A stretch of DNA of 64,000 nt. Origin: Synechococcus sp. MEDNS5 (GTDB taxonomy: Bacteria; Cyanobacteriota; Cyanobacteriia; PCC-6307; Cyanobiaceae). A program made the position numbers and the translations under genes. The notes under the pieces were generated by a model. That model had not been told where the DNA came from, searched no databases, and worked only from the letters and a program-made list of their open reading frames with translations. Below are positions 25,285-35,586 of the stretch, piece by piece; position 1 is the stretch's first letter, and every line of letters begins with the position of its first letter. The stretch spans positions 992,001 to 1,056,000 of the forward strand of contig NZ_CP047952.1 in assembly GCF_014279875.1 (NCBI RefSeq), given 5' to 3'.

Positions 25285-26633
25285 CGTTTGAGCTTGCTCA
25301 ACCCGTGATACACCGGATCCCTGCACACCAGGCGCCCCGTGTATGAGGCGAGAACAGCCGCCAGCACCACGCCGGCGAACAACTGCTGATCACCGGCGAG
25401 ACGCCAGGCAAAGATGATGGATACCAGGGGGAGCTGGGTCGCCCCTGAAAGCCCTGCCGCAAGACCCAATCCGATTCCCAGTTGACCGCTGTAACCGGCG
25501 ATCGCACAGACGGTGTAACCCAGAACAGCTCCGAAGGTCAGCGAGGGATCGATCAGGCCTCCAGGAACTCCCGGGCTGAGAGCCAGCATCGGAGCAATCA
25601 CCCGGACAACGGTGATCCAAAGACTGGTTACGCCTGTCAGCCAGTAACTTTCGTTTTCAAGCGGATTTGGCATTCCCTGCTCGATCAGTTGGCGTACGAG
25701 AGATTCACCATCGGAGGTGGATGTTCCCCAGCTCATCAGAGCCAGCAGGCTCAGACCTCCACCGAGATAGAGGCCCGTGCGCAGAGGCCGTTGCCTGACT
25801 GATGCCGACAGTCTCTGGGTGAGCCAGACGAGTCCCTTGTTGAACAGGCCGCCAACAAGGCCGGCCACAAGTCCAATCGGGATCGCCATCATCAGCTGTT
25901 CCAACTCCGGCGTCACGATGTTGAGAACGCCAAGGCCGAACATCGGTTGCCCGCCGATGTTCGACAGTCCTGCTGCCGCAACACTGATCACCAGAGCAGG
26001 CCAGATGGTCACAATGGCGTAATCGGCCGTAAGCTCCTCCAGCATGAAAACGGCTCCGAGCAGAGGGGTGTTGAAGCCCCCGGCCAGGCCGGCGCCTCCA
26101 CCGATGGCCACCATCTGCCGTTCGCTCAGAGACGGCAGCCAACCCTTGAAACGCTGATGGCAAGCTCTGGCCACTGCGGCACCGAACTGCACAACAGGCC
26201 CCTCCCTTCCCAGGGGAAACATGGCCACGGTGGCGATCGACCAGAGCAGGCCGCGTTGCACCGTGCCTGGAGCCGCCATCGCCCTTGGCAGCAGTGAAGG
26301 ATCCTTTAATCCATTCATCGTGGACGGAATTCCGGACCCTGCTCCCTCATGCCACGGACCGCGCTGCAGCATCAGGAGGACAGGCATCACGACCAGCGGT
26401 GCCAGCGCCAGAAGAACACCGGGCAGTGTCCATGGGCTGGCTGCATTCGTGGGCATCAGGGCATAAAGCTTTTCCTGAACGCGATCCACAAGGTTGAGCG
26501 GCAGGCAGGCCAAGCCGATCAGCACGCCAACAACCACCAGGCTGATGAAATGACGCACCAAGCTCAGCAACTGGCGTTGGGAGCGCAAAGTCCCTGGAAT
26601 CAGGGCGGTTTCCTGGCGACTGTCCGGACTCAT
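25263..26633 (-). CDS. ClC-type chloride channel or H+/Cl- antiporter
   Basis: A 456-residue membrane protein with ClC selectivity motifs: GSGIP (about residue 95), GREGP with the gating glutamate, and the [11 protein letters not shown] segment corresponding to GxFxP. FMLEEL carries the glutamate that matches the internal proton glutamate of antiporters, favouring a 2Cl-/H+ exchanger over a channel. The ATG at 26633 overlaps the recJ stop by 4 bp (ATGA); the TTG two codons upstream is less likely. It probably regulates anion balance or thylakoid/plasma-membrane potential. Confidence 0.92.
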
Positions 26634-28525
26634 GGGCAAAGGCCGAGACCCACGCAGGCCTCTTGCAGCAGGCCCGCAACGTAGGGGTGCCGGGCCCGAC
26701 TGTCTTCACTCTCCAGCGCACCGATGTCGTTGATCTTGCAGATCAAAGACTCACCGGCGGGATTCAACACTTCGAGGGCTTTCGGTCCCAAACGCTGCAT
26801 CTTGTAAACCCCAGATCCGCGACTGAGTTCCATCACCGGATGGTGAATCCGCAGGGCCTGGATCTCCAGCTGAAACCGGGTCTCCCCACGCCAGTGATTC
26901 TGGGTGAGCCTGTAGGTCAGATCAATCGTCTGCGGAATCGCAGCGGCGGCGGGCCATCGCCAGATGATGGCCTGACGTTCCGTGCCGTTCTGCTCCAGGG
27001 TCAGGCGTCGATGCCCGCCGCGCAGTGGTTGTTGTTCCAACACCCGGCAACCTCTGGACCAGAACAGTGGCTTGGGATGTCCTGCGCCAAAGGGTTCCAG
27101 CTTCTGCAGGCCTGCCCAGAGGTCATGGTTGATCTCCTCCAGCGTTAGAAGTGCCTCCGGTTCCACCAGCAACCCCTCACCCCTCTTATCGATCCAGGTT
27201 GCGGCCAGCCTGTTCAGCCCGTCGTGGAGCTCTGTCACGGCTGACACCTGAACCGTGAAGCCTCCTGCTGCGGGATGTCCGCCAAAGCGTTCCAGCAGAT
27301 GGCCGCAGTGCTTCAGAGCTTCATCCACCGCGAAACCCTCTGGAGCCCGCACGGATGCCCGCATGAATCCGTCCCCATCTGCCGCAAGAAGGGCGGCCGG
27401 CCTTTGATAACGCTCAACCAAACGGGCGGCCACGATCCCGATCACCCCGTGATGCCAATGGCTTTGAGCCAACAGAACGAAAGGCGGTAAGGGCGATGGG
27501 TCGCTGTCCAGCAACGCAATGGCTTCCGCTTCGATCGCATCGCACAGGTCGCGGCGTTGCCGGTTGAGGACGTCACAACGGCGTCCCAGTTCGTAGGCCT
27601 GGTCTTGATCTTCCGCGGTGAGAAGGTCCACCACCAGCACAGGATCACCGATGCGGCCGACCGCATTAATTCTGGGTGCCAGCTGGAAACCGATGTCATC
27701 GGCGACAAGGGGGCGATCACCCAGTCCAGCCAGCTGCTGCAGAGCTTGCACACCCGGACAACTGCTGCGGTGAAGGTGTTTCAACCCTTCCTTCAGCAGA
27801 CTGCGGTTGGCCCCTGTCAGGGGTGCCATATCGGCCACGGTGCCGATGCAGAAGAGGTCTCGGGAGCTGCCAATCGCTTCGGGCCTGTTCATCTCCAACG
27901 CCAGTGTGCGGGCCAGGATGTAGGCGAGACCCACGCCTGCAAGACCGCGATACGGCGAGTTTTCAGGGGTTGTGGCCGGATGAATCAGGGCCTTGGCTTT
28001 CGGAGGCTGATCCGGAAGGGTGTGGTGGTCTGTGAGGATCACATCCACCTCGAGGTCTGCGGCGCGCTCCAGTGCCTCCCTTGCAGCTACTCCGTTGTCG
28101 ACGGTGATCAAAAGCCTGATCCCCTCCGCATGGAGCTGTTCCACCATCCCCGGGTTTAACCCGTAGCCATCGTCCATCCGGCTTGGAATGGCTGCTTTCG
28201 GATTGGCACCAAGACAGCGGAAGGCACGCAGCAGCAGGGCAGTGCTGGTCATGCCGTCGGCGTCGTAATCACCGCAAACGGCCAGAGACTCCCCCGTCCG
28301 GCATGCCGTCTGAAGGCGCGCAAGCGCTGGGGCGAGCTGGGGGAAGTGGTCGTGGGGAGCCGGCGGGTCCTGATCGCTCAGGAGAGACTCCACGTCTTCT
28401 GTTGTTGAGAGGCCGCGCCGATAAAGAACAGCTCTGAGCGGTTGGGGTAAAGCAATGCGATCAAGGGGGATGCCATCGATGGGCCGCGGCAGGCGCCACT
28501 GCTGCTGTCGGGCGACCTCAACCAT
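26630..28525 (-). CDS. recJ: Single-stranded-DNA-specific exonuclease RecJ
   Basis: A 631-residue DHH-family 5'-3' exonuclease. CGDYDADGMTSTALL is motif I with Mn2+-binding aspartates; ILTDHHTLPD is the DHH motif. The DHHA1 domain follows with GFTVQVS preceded by HPAAGG (GGHxxAAG-type motif), and an OB domain lies near the C-terminus. RecJ acts in RecF-pathway recombination and mismatch and base-excision repair. It is divergent from the HAD gene, with 83 bp between starts, and coupled to the ClC gene by a 4-bp overlap. Confidence 0.95.
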   Translation of the reverse strand: MVEVARQQQWRLPRPIDGIPLDRIALPQPLRAVLYRRGLSTTEDVESLLSDQDPPAPHDHFPQLAPALARLQTACRTGESLAVCGDYDADGMTSTALLLRAFRCLGANPKAAIPSRMDDGYGLNPGMVEQLHAEGIRLLITVDNGVAAREALERAADLEVDVILTDHHTLPDQPPKAKALIHPATTPENSPYRGLAGVGLAYILARTLALEMNRPEAIGSSRDLFCIGTVADMAPLTGANRSLLKEGLKHLHRSSCPGVQALQQLAGLGDRPLVADDIGFQLAPRINAVGRIGDPVLVVDLLTAEDQDQAYELGRRCDVLNRQRRDLCDAIEAEAIALLDSDPSPLPPFVLLAQSHWHHGVIGIVAARLVERYQRPAALLAADGDGFMRASVRAPEGFAVDEALKHCGHLLERFGGHPAAGGFTVQVSAVTELHDGLNRLAATWIDKRGEGLLVEPEALLTLEEINHDLWAGLQKLEPFGAGHPKPLFWSRGCRVLEQQPLRGGHRRLTLEQNGTERQAIIWRWPAAAAIPQTIDLTYRLTQNHWRGETRFQLEIQALRIHHPVMELSRGSGVYKMQRLGPKALEVLNPAGESLICKINDIGALESEDSRARHPYVAGLLQEACVGLGLCP

Positions 28526-28608
28526 CCCTCAATCTCCGATGGATGCATTGTGGGGGGTTCCGCGACCGATGGTGTTCCTTCAGGCTGAACCCATGCTGAA
28601 TCGCTGCA

Positions 28609-29364
28609 ATGTCTCGACTGCAAGCCGTCTTTTGGGATGTGGACGGGACGCTTGCTGACACGGAGATGTCCGGCCATCGGGTGGCCTACAACCGTGCCTT
28701 CTCCGAGCTGGGTATCGACTGGAACTGGGACCCTGACCTGTATGCCGAGCTCTTGACCATTCCCGGGGGTACCAAGCGCATGCAGCGGTTTGCCAAGCGG
28801 TGCTCTGTGTCTCTGTCGCCCGATCTGCTCCAACGGTTACGTGAGGCCAAGCAGCGTCACTACCTCGACTTGATTCGCGCCGGTGCAGTGCGGTGGCGGC
28901 CAGGAGTGCTGCGGCTTCTCAAGGACCTTCAGCAGGCTGGTGTTCAGCAGTGGATCGTCACCAGCAGCGGACTTGCTTCCGTTCAGGCGCTCTTAGAGGT
29001 CCTGCATGGTTTCAGCGCAGGCCCTTTCTGCGGTTGGGTGACAGCGGACGATGTCCGTTGTTCAAAACCGGATCCAGAGCCTTATCAGCTTGCTCTACGA
29101 CTCAGTGGTGTTGATCCAGACTGCGCGATCGCCTTGGAGGACTCAGCACCAGGTTTGCGTTCGGCTCGTGCGGCAGGACTGCGCTGCCTGTTGACTCCAT
29201 CCCCTTGGGATCCTGAACTGCCCATGGACAATCACCATGCCACGGCTGTTTTGGATCATTTCGGAGCTGAAACCTCGTGTCAGATCCACAGCGGCCCCCC
29301 TTGTGAAGGCGGCCGGGTCACGCTGAAGTATTTGGAGATGCTGCTTGATCTGGGTCAGGAATGA
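28609..29364 (+). CDS. HAD-superfamily hydrolase, CbbY-like
   Basis: A 251-residue HAD hydrolase. DVDGTLADTE (residues 10-19) is the nucleophile motif, IVTSSG is motif II, KPDPEPYQLAL is motif III, and LEDSAPGLRSARAAG is motif IV. The cap insertion resembles CbbY, which dephosphorylates xylulose-1,5-bisphosphate, an inhibitor of Rubisco, in other phototrophs; a phosphoglycolate phosphatase role cannot be excluded. The stop overlaps the next start by 4 bp. Confidence 0.88.
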   Translation: MSRLQAVFWDVDGTLADTEMSGHRVAYNRAFSELGIDWNWDPDLYAELLTIPGGTKRMQRFAKRCSVSLSPDLLQRLREAKQRHYLDLIRAGAVRWRPGVLRLLKDLQQAGVQQWIVTSSGLASVQALLEVLHGFSAGPFCGWVTADDVRCSKPDPEPYQLALRLSGVDPDCAIALEDSAPGLRSARAAGLRCLLTPSPWDPELPMDNHHATAVLDHFGAETSCQIHSGPPCEGGRVTLKYLEMLLDLGQE

Positions 29365-29699
29365 CGCTGCATGTCACGCGATACGACCGGCTTCAGCGTC
29401 GGGTGGGAGCTCATCTGTCCCAGGCGCTGGTCGGTCCTTGGCGTCGCAGGAGTGTGGGACTGCTGGCCTTGCTATTCGGTTTCATTGTGGGCAGCAACGT
29501 CACGATGTACTGGTACCAGAAATCGGGTCAGGAGCGCCCCATCGCCGTTCTGATGATGGTGGCGGTTTTAGAAGTTCTGGTGCGGTTGCGGAGCAGGGTG
29601 CGGATGGATCCTTGGCCTCTGGGGTGGCTCGCTCTCGACAATCTGCGGATTGGAACCGTCTACGCCGTTGTGTTTGAGGCTTTCAAGCTTGGCTCGTAA
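29361..29699 (+). CDS. ycf20: Ycf20-like DUF565 membrane protein
   Basis: A 112-residue protein with two hydrophobic segments (about 27-48 and 60-75), matching the DUF565/Ycf20 family of cyanobacteria and plastids. The conserved core includes FIVGSNVTMYWYQKSGQERP and a C-terminal DNLRIGTVYAVVFEAFKLG. In plant or algal relatives Ycf20 proteins affect non-photochemical quenching; the molecular role is not known. It begins inside the HAD stop (ATGA). Confidence 0.85.
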   Translation: MTLHVTRYDRLQRRVGAHLSQALVGPWRRRSVGLLALLFGFIVGSNVTMYWYQKSGQERPIAVLMMVAVLEVLVRLRSRVRMDPWPLGWLALDNLRIGTVYAVVFEAFKLGS

Positions 29700-30621
29700 C
29701 ATTCGACCGGACGCACCTCTCGGGGGGCATGCCCTGCTGGAGCTGTTGGGTTGGCCCGATCCGGAATGTTGGTGGCGCCACTGGCAGGCCCGTGGCGGTT
29801 TGAGCCTGGTGCGGGATCATTGGGCTGTTCCTGTCGATGACGCCTGGATTGCGTCCCTGGCTCTTCCGCTTCTGACCCGAGTCGAACAGGCCCATGCCGA
29901 GAATGCCCCGACGTTGCTCGGGGTCAGCGCCCTGCCGGGTTGTGGCAAGACCACCCTCTGCAGCTGGATCAAACATGCTGCCGACCATCTCGGCTGGTCG
30001 GTGGAGCATCTATCGATCGACGACTTCTATTGGCCTGCAGATGAGTTGGAACGCAGCATGGCCGGGAATCCGTGGGGAGTCCCCCGGGCTTTGCCTGGCA
30101 GTCATGACCTCATCGGAATGGAACGATGCCTGCAGACTTGGCTGCAGGGAGACTGTCTTGAGGCGCCACGGTTTGACAAGTCTCTTCGGGGAGGACGTGG
30201 CGACCGTTGCGGTTCAACCATCTCCAAGCCACGGGTGGTGTTGCTGGAGGGATGGTTTCTCGGTGCGGTAGTGCGTGAGCACAATGATGAGGCAATGCAG
30301 CAACAGCTGACGCCCTCAGAACGTCAGTGGCGTCCCAAAGCACTCAGAAAGCTCAGAGAGTACGCAACGATCTGGTCCATGCTCGATGAGCTCTGGCATC
30401 TGCGTATCGAGAACGTTGATGCCTCCGCGCGCTGGAAGCGTCAGCAATTGAACACGCTCTTGGAAAGCACCGGAGTGAACTTTGTTGAGAACGAACTCTC
30501 TGATTTCAATCGAATGGTTCAGGTGGCTCTGCCGAGCCGTTGTCTCGATTGCATTCCAGGAGCCACGATCATCGTGGACCTCACGAGCGAAAGGGCCGTT
30601 CGCGAGGTCCGTTTCCGCTGA
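29689..30621 (+). CDS. D-glycerate 3-kinase (GlyK-like)
   Basis: A P-loop kinase of about 310 residues. SALPGCGKTTLC is the Walker A; LSIDDFYWPADELE follows, with the D-D-F-Y motif common to plant-type glycerate kinase and phosphoribulokinase-like P-loop kinases. The enzyme would return photorespiratory glycerate to the Calvin cycle as 3-phosphoglycerate. There is no ATG; TTG at 29689 overlaps the DUF565 gene by 11 bp and has a GAGG at suitable distance, while TTG 29650 would give a 50-bp overlap. It is adjacent to the HAD gene, fitting a carbon-metabolism operon. Confidence 0.85.
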   Translation: MARNIRPDAPLGGHALLELLGWPDPECWWRHWQARGGLSLVRDHWAVPVDDAWIASLALPLLTRVEQAHAENAPTLLGVSALPGCGKTTLCSWIKHAADHLGWSVEHLSIDDFYWPADELERSMAGNPWGVPRALPGSHDLIGMERCLQTWLQGDCLEAPRFDKSLRGGRGDRCGSTISKPRVVLLEGWFLGAVVREHNDEAMQQQLTPSERQWRPKALRKLREYATIWSMLDELWHLRIENVDASARWKRQQLNTLLESTGVNFVENELSDFNRMVQVALPSRCLDCIPGATIIVDLTSERAVREVRFR

Positions 30622-30622
30622 A

Positions 30623-30799
30623 TCAGCTTTCGGAATCGTCGGCTTCCGCCACGGGATAGACGAAACCTTGAGCACGGCCGCTCAGAACGGATTTGCCAAT
30701 GGAAAGAGCCTTCTGGGCTGCAGTTGCTGCCTTGGCTTTCCAGACGGCATGCCGTTGGTTGCGCTTGCTCTTAGAGGTTTTCTTCTTCGGGACGGCCAT
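30623..30799 (-). CDS. rpmF: 50S ribosomal protein L32
   Basis: Read directly: a 58-residue protein starting [20 protein letters not shown], the invariant N-terminus of bacterial/plastid L32, with the C-terminal half lacking zinc-binding cysteines as in other cyanobacterial L32. It converges on the glycerate kinase with a 1-bp gap. A strong -35-like TTGACG lies 18 bp from a weak -10 upstream. Component of the large ribosomal subunit. Confidence 0.96.
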   Translation of the reverse strand: MAVPKKKTSKSKRNQRHAVWKAKAATAAQKALSIGKSVLSGRAQGFVYPVAEADDSES

Positions 30800-30825
30800 C
30801 TCGGGCTGATTACTGCCAAACAGCC

Positions 30826-30855
30826 ATGATCCACTTTCGGGAGCCCCTCCGTCAA
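30826..30855 (-). promoter_or_regulatory. Candidate rpmF promoter
   Basis: Reading the minus strand, TTGACG (30855-30850) is separated by 18 bp from GATCAT (30831-30826), 27 bp before the rpmF ATG. The -35 is near consensus and the -10 is weak. Confidence 0.35.
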
Positions 30856-30865
30856 ATCGCTAGTC

Positions 30866-32749
30866 TTGGCCCAACGCAACAGCGGTGTGAGCCCAGAGCA
30901 GAAGAGTCAGTCGCAGCCGGGCCTCGATGCCCAGAGGCCGATCGGAACCGACCAACCGAGCAACCCATTCTCTCGCCTCCGTTCGGAGCCTCCTCCGAGT
31001 TACAGCGCTTTGCTGAAGCAGATCTCCTCGGGGAAGGTGAAGGAACTGCAGTTGGTACCGGCCCGTCGGGAAGTGATTGTCACCTACCCCGACGGTCGTC
31101 GCACAACGGTGTCGATCCTGGCCAACGATCAACAAATTCTGCGGACCGCTGAGGCTGCTGGGACTCCTCTTCGCGTCAAGGATGTCCGGCAGGAACAGGC
31201 CCTGGCCGGACTGGCCGGCAATCTGGCGTTAATCGTGCTGATCGTTGTTGGACTGTCGCTGTTGCTGAGGCGATCGGCTCAGGTGGCCAACAAGGCCATG
31301 GGCTTCGGGCGTACCCAGGCGCGCACCAGTCCGCAGAGCGAGGTGACGGTGCGCTTCGAAGATGTGGCCGGGATCGCAGAAGCCAAAGACGAGCTTCAGG
31401 AGGTTGTGACCTTCCTCAAGCAGCCGGAGACGTTCATCAAATTGGGAGCGCGGATTCCCCGGGGGGTCCTTCTGGTCGGCCCTCCCGGCACCGGCAAGAC
31501 CCTTCTGGCGAAAGCCATTGCCGGGGAGGCTGGCGTTCCGTTTTTCTCCCTCGCGGCCTCCGAATTCGTTGAGTTGTTCGTGGGTGTGGGTGCCAGCCGT
31601 GTGCGCGATCTGTTCCGCAAAGCCAAGGAGAAGTCACCCTGCATTGTGTTCATCGATGAGATCGATGCCGTTGGCCGACAGAGGGGAGCAGGGATTGGTG
31701 GAGGCAACGACGAGCGCGAGCAGACGCTCAACCAGTTGCTCACTGAGATGGACGGGTTTGCTGATAACTCGGGCGTCATTCTTCTGGCGGCCACCAATCG
31801 CGCCGACGTCCTCGATACAGCCTTGATGCGTCCCGGGCGGTTCGACCGCCGGATTGCCGTTGGCTTGCCGGACCGCAAAGGGCGCGAAGCAATTCTTGCT
31901 GTGCATGCCCGCACAAGACCACTGGCTGAAGACGTGTCCCTGGCGGACTGGGCCCGACGCACGCCTGGTTTCTCCGGAGCCGATCTGGCCAATCTTCTGA
32001 ATGAAGCGGCCATCCTCACGGCCCGCTATCAGTCCACAACTTTGGGCAACAAAGAGCTGGAAATGGCTCTTGAGCGAATCACCATGGGTCTGACGGCTGC
32101 CCCTTTGCAGGATGGAGCCAAGAAGCGATTGATCGCTTACCACGAGATCGGTCATGCGCTGGTTGCGGCATTGACGCCCAATGCCGATCCCGTCGACAAA
32201 GTCACTCTCCTGCCCCGCAGTGGTGGTGTGGGGGGATTTACGCGTTTTTTCCCAGATGAGGAAGTGCTTGATTCCGGCTTGGTGACCCGTGCTTATCTCC
32301 ATGCCCGTTTGGTGATGGCCCTTGGTGGCCGTGCCGCAGAGATTGTCGTGTTCGGACCGTCTGAGGTCACCCAAGGGGCAAGCGGTGATTTGCAGATGGT
32401 GTCGCAACTGGCACGGGAGATGGTGACCCGATTCGGATTTTCCGATCTGGGCCCTGTTGCTCTCGAGGGACAGGACCAGGAGGTGTTTTTGGGCCGAGAC
32501 CTGATTCATACCCGGCCTTCTTACGGGGAACGCACCGGTCGCGAGATCGACCTCCGTGTTCGCTTGCTGGCATCCGAGGCTCTGCAGCAAGCGATCCATC
32601 TGCTCGAGTCCAGGCGTGAACAGATGGATGTTCTGGTTGATGCTCTGATTGAGGAGGAAACCCTTCAGTCGGATCGCTTCTATGCCCTCATAGGGATTGA
32701 TCCGCCGGATCGGAGTCCTAGCCTGGGGCAACTGCCGGCCTGGACTTGA
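30866..32749 (+). CDS. ftsH: FtsH-family ATP-dependent zinc metalloprotease, single-span form
   Basis: A 627-residue AAA protease. Residues 45-80 ([20 protein letters not shown]) are the FtsH extracytosolic alpha/beta domain, 117-134 the only membrane helix, 205-212 Walker [16 protein letters not shown] Walker [19 protein letters not shown] the sensor/SRH region, and 426-430 HEIGH the zinc site. The usual first membrane helix is absent; an upstream stop at 30827 leaves no room for it. The start is TTG 30866, or possibly GTG 30887. It degrades damaged membrane proteins, in thylakoids typically photosystem II D1. Its stop overlaps the next start (TTGA). Confidence 0.95.
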   Translation: MAQRNSGVSPEQKSQSQPGLDAQRPIGTDQPSNPFSRLRSEPPPSYSALLKQISSGKVKELQLVPARREVIVTYPDGRRTTVSILANDQQILRTAEAAGTPLRVKDVRQEQALAGLAGNLALIVLIVVGLSLLLRRSAQVANKAMGFGRTQARTSPQSEVTVRFEDVAGIAEAKDELQEVVTFLKQPETFIKLGARIPRGVLLVGPPGTGKTLLAKAIAGEAGVPFFSLAASEFVELFVGVGASRVRDLFRKAKEKSPCIVFIDEIDAVGRQRGAGIGGGNDEREQTLNQLLTEMDGFADNSGVILLAATNRADVLDTALMRPGRFDRRIAVGLPDRKGREAILAVHARTRPLAEDVSLADWARRTPGFSGADLANLLNEAAILTARYQSTTLGNKELEMALERITMGLTAAPLQDGAKKRLIAYHEIGHALVAALTPNADPVDKVTLLPRSGGVGGFTRFFPDEEVLDSGLVTRAYLHARLVMALGGRAAEIVVFGPSEVTQGASGDLQMVSQLAREMVTRFGFSDLGPVALEGQDQEVFLGRDLIHTRPSYGERTGREIDLRVRLLASEALQQAIHLLESRREQMDVLVDALIEEETLQSDRFYALIGIDPPDRSPSLGQLPAWT

Positions 32750-35556
32750 GCCTGTCCAAGCGAGCCTTTTTCGCCCGCCATCCTGCATCTGCCCGCTGGC
32801 TGCTGCTGCTGGTTCCAGTGTTTGTGCTGTTGGCCCGCCTTCAGGTCGAGATGGCCTGGTTCCAACAGTTCAACCTTGAGGATGTGTACCTCAAACGTCT
32901 TGGGCTTCAAGGTGTTGGAGGTGCCGTCGCCCTTGTCCTTGTAGGTGTGACGACCATTTGGCGGCAGCGATGGATGGCGGCCTATGAGCCCACCCCCGAG
33001 GGTGAACTTCCTGCCCTGAGGGGAAGAACGTATGCGCTTGGTCTGGCCAGCACGCTTGTGGTGCTCCTGAGCGTGCTGGTGGTGTACACCCGCCTGGCCT
33101 GGCTGGCCTTATCCCAGCCATTCCTCCTGGCGCATTGGTGGAGTGTTCCCTTCCAGAGCACCTGGCCGCTGTTCACCCTCTCGATTCTGCTGATCCTGAC
33201 GATCACGATCGGACTGACAAGAAGTCATCGACTGGGATTGGCCCATCTCTATGGAAGTGCCTGTTTCTGTCTGATCACGGCCCGCGCCTGGGGGCTCTGG
33301 GCCTTGGCACTCACGATTCCTGATGCCAACCGTTTTGAGCCTTTGCTTGGCGCTGATGTGAGCTTTGGGCTTGGTCGTTTTTCAGCGCTTGCTCTGGCTT
33401 TGGAGTTGCTTTTGCTTCAGTTGCTCCTTGTTCTCAGCACTTCGATCTGGAGCCGGCTGACCCGCAGTTCCTGCCTGAGTGATTGGGGCTTTCCTGGTTG
33501 GACAACCCAGGAACGCCGTCTGCTCCGTCCGCTGCTCGCAGCCTTGTTTCTGGTGCTTGCTGCACTGCTCTGGTTGTCGCGCCATCAGCTGCTCTGGACC
33601 CAGAACGGTGTTGTGGCGGGCGCAGGCTGGTTGGACGTGCATCTGGTGTTGCCGCTCAGGGTTGGGGGCAGCGTTCTTCTTGTTCTCCTGGCGACCACCT
33701 TGTTCCCCTGGCCTGGGGTGCCCTCGCGACGACGACGGGGAATGCGAGGGGTTTTCGTCGCTCTGGCGATCGTGCTTCTGCTCACCGAACTGCTGTTGGC
33801 CCCCCTGGTGCAGTGGATGGTGGTCCGCCCCCGAGAATTTCAGCTTGAAGAGCCGTTTCTCCGCCATGCCATCACAGCAACGCGCGATGCTTATCAACTC
33901 GGCGGCATGACGACACGGCCAATTAATCCTTCAAAGCAACTCGAAGCTGAGGATTTAATTCAAGGAGAAAGCACATTAAAGAATATTCGTCTCTGGGATA
34001 GTCAACCGCTGCTGGCTTCGAATCGGCAACTTCAACAGCTCAGGGTTTATTACCGCTTCGCCAGAGCTGCCGTGGATCGCTATCCGTTGCGCCCTGATCG
34101 CAAGGAACGGCAGCAGGTGATCATGGCGGCCCGCGAGCTGGATCAAACGGCCCTGCCCCGGCGATCCAGAACCTGGCAGAACCGACATTTCGTGTTCACC
34201 CATGGGTTCGGATTCACCCTCAACCCTGTGAACACCAAGGCGTTTGACGGTCTTCCTGAATACTTCATCAAGGATCTGGGCAGTTCCACCAGGATCGAAG
34301 GAAATCCTTCTCTCGGTATCACCCAGGCTGATGTGAAGCGTGAAGTGCCGATCGGCCGGGCCGCTCTGTATTTCGGCTTGCTGCCTTCGCCTTACGCCGT
34401 GGCACCCACGCGCATCGAGGAATTCGATTATCCGGAGGGCGATCAGAACACCTACAACCATTATTCCGGCTCAGCGGGGATCTCACTGTCATCGCTGTGG
34501 CAGCGCATCAGGTCTGCCATTTATCTCAATGACCCCAGACTGCTCAACACCGGTGCATTGACGCCGCAATCCAAATTGCTTCTAAGGCGCGATGTGAAAC
34601 AGAGAGTCAAGGCTTTAGCTCCATTCCTCACCTTTATGGGAGATCCTTATCTGGTCTCCGTGCCCCTTGAGGATCCTCCTTCCGGTTATTCAAAGGATCA
34701 GCATCAGTATTGGATTGTTGATGGTTACACCACCTCTCGAACGTATCCCTACGCAGCCACGCTTCCCGATGGACGCCCCCTGCGTTATCTGCGCAACTCG
34801 GTGAAGGTGATTGTTGATGCCTACAACGGCAGCGTTCATTTCTATGTGAGTGAAGAGAACGATCCAATTATTCGTGGATGGAGCCGATTGTTTCCAACAT
34901 TATTTGAACCATTGGATGCGATGCCCTCGAACCTTCGGGGCCATCTGATGGTTCCTCAGGCTCAGTTTGAGCTGCAGGTTCAGCAACTTCTGCGTTATCA
35001 CGTGACTGAGCCACGCATTTTCTACAGCGGTGATGATGTCTGGCAGGTTCCCCTTGAGCTCTATGGCCGCCAGCAGATTCCGGTTGCTCCTTATCACATT
35101 ACGGCCCAGGTTGAAGCAAGCGAACGCTCCGAATTTCTGCTGCTTCAACCGCTCACCCCCTTGGCTCGCCCGAATCTGTCGGCCTGGCTGGCCGCTCGCA
35201 GTGACGGGGATCACTACGGCGAATTGATCCTGCTGCGCTTCCCGAGCGATGAACCGATCTTTGGTCCTGAGCAGGTTCAGGCCTTGATCAATCAGAACCC
35301 TGAGATCAGTCAGCAATTCGGTCTGTGGGACAGAGCGGGTTCCCAGGTTGTTCAGGGAAATCTCCTGGTGGTGCCTGTCGGCGACTCGCTGCTCTACGTG
35401 GAGCCGATCTATCTCAAAGCTCGTCTAGGAGGATTGCCGACGCTCACCAGGGTTGTTGTCAGTGATGGGCGACGCCTTGCGATGGCCGACACTCTGCCGG
35501 TTGCCATTGATCGACTCATACAAAAAACCCTGCCGCCGATGGCGACAGGGTCCTGA
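32746..35556 (+). CDS. UPF0182 (COG1615) large membrane protein
   Basis: A 936-residue protein. The first 380 residues hold about seven membrane spans separated by basic loops. From about residue 390 a large presumably extracytoplasmic domain follows, containing the family landmarks [34 protein letters not shown] and [21 protein letters not shown]. The UPF0182 family is widespread in actinobacteria and cyanobacteria but has no proven function. TTG 32746 starts inside the ftsH stop, implying coupled expression with the protease. The last codons contain a terminator for the opposing peroxiredoxin gene. Confidence 0.92.
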   Translation: MSLSKRAFFARHPASARWLLLLVPVFVLLARLQVEMAWFQQFNLEDVYLKRLGLQGVGGAVALVLVGVTTIWRQRWMAAYEPTPEGELPALRGRTYALGLASTLVVLLSVLVVYTRLAWLALSQPFLLAHWWSVPFQSTWPLFTLSILLILTITIGLTRSHRLGLAHLYGSACFCLITARAWGLWALALTIPDANRFEPLLGADVSFGLGRFSALALALELLLLQLLLVLSTSIWSRLTRSSCLSDWGFPGWTTQERRLLRPLLAALFLVLAALLWLSRHQLLWTQNGVVAGAGWLDVHLVLPLRVGGSVLLVLLATTLFPWPGVPSRRRRGMRGVFVALAIVLLLTELLLAPLVQWMVVRPREFQLEEPFLRHAITATRDAYQLGGMTTRPINPSKQLEAEDLIQGESTLKNIRLWDSQPLLASNRQLQQLRVYYRFARAAVDRYPLRPDRKERQQVIMAARELDQTALPRRSRTWQNRHFVFTHGFGFTLNPVNTKAFDGLPEYFIKDLGSSTRIEGNPSLGITQADVKREVPIGRAALYFGLLPSPYAVAPTRIEEFDYPEGDQNTYNHYSGSAGISLSSLWQRIRSAIYLNDPRLLNTGALTPQSKLLLRRDVKQRVKALAPFLTFMGDPYLVSVPLEDPPSGYSKDQHQYWIVDGYTTSRTYPYAATLPDGRPLRYLRNSVKVIVDAYNGSVHFYVSEENDPIIRGWSRLFPTLFEPLDAMPSNLRGHLMVPQAQFELQVQQLLRYHVTEPRIFYSGDDVWQVPLELYGRQQIPVAPYHITAQVEASERSEFLLLQPLTPLARPNLSAWLAARSDGDHYGELILLRFPSDEPIFGPEQVQALINQNPEISQQFGLWDRAGSQVVQGNLLVVPVGDSLLYVEPIYLKARLGGLPTLTRVVVSDGRRLAMADTLPVAIDRLIQKTLPPMATGS
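35522..35550 (-). terminator. Rho-independent terminator of the peroxiredoxin gene
   Basis: On the minus strand, the stem CCCTGtCGCC/GGCGgCAGGG (loop ATC) is followed by TTTTTT. It lies inside the last codons of the UPF0182 gene, 36 bp past the peroxiredoxin stop. Confidence 0.75.
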
Positions 35557-35586
35557 ATCCGAGCTGTTCGTTGAACGATCTCGGAT
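35557..35586. terminator. Hairpin between convergent UPF0182 and peroxiredoxin genes
   Basis: Perfect 7-bp arms ATCCGAG (35557-35563) and CTCGGAT (35580-35586) enclose an inner GTTC-gtt-GAAC stem. No T-run follows on the plus strand; it may be a plus-strand terminator or a 3' end stabiliser. Confidence 0.5.

Noticed and set aside
31634-32788. 384-residue minus-strand frame across the ftsH 3' half
   Set aside because: The ftsH protein on the plus strand has all catalytic motifs; the opposite frame has no homology.
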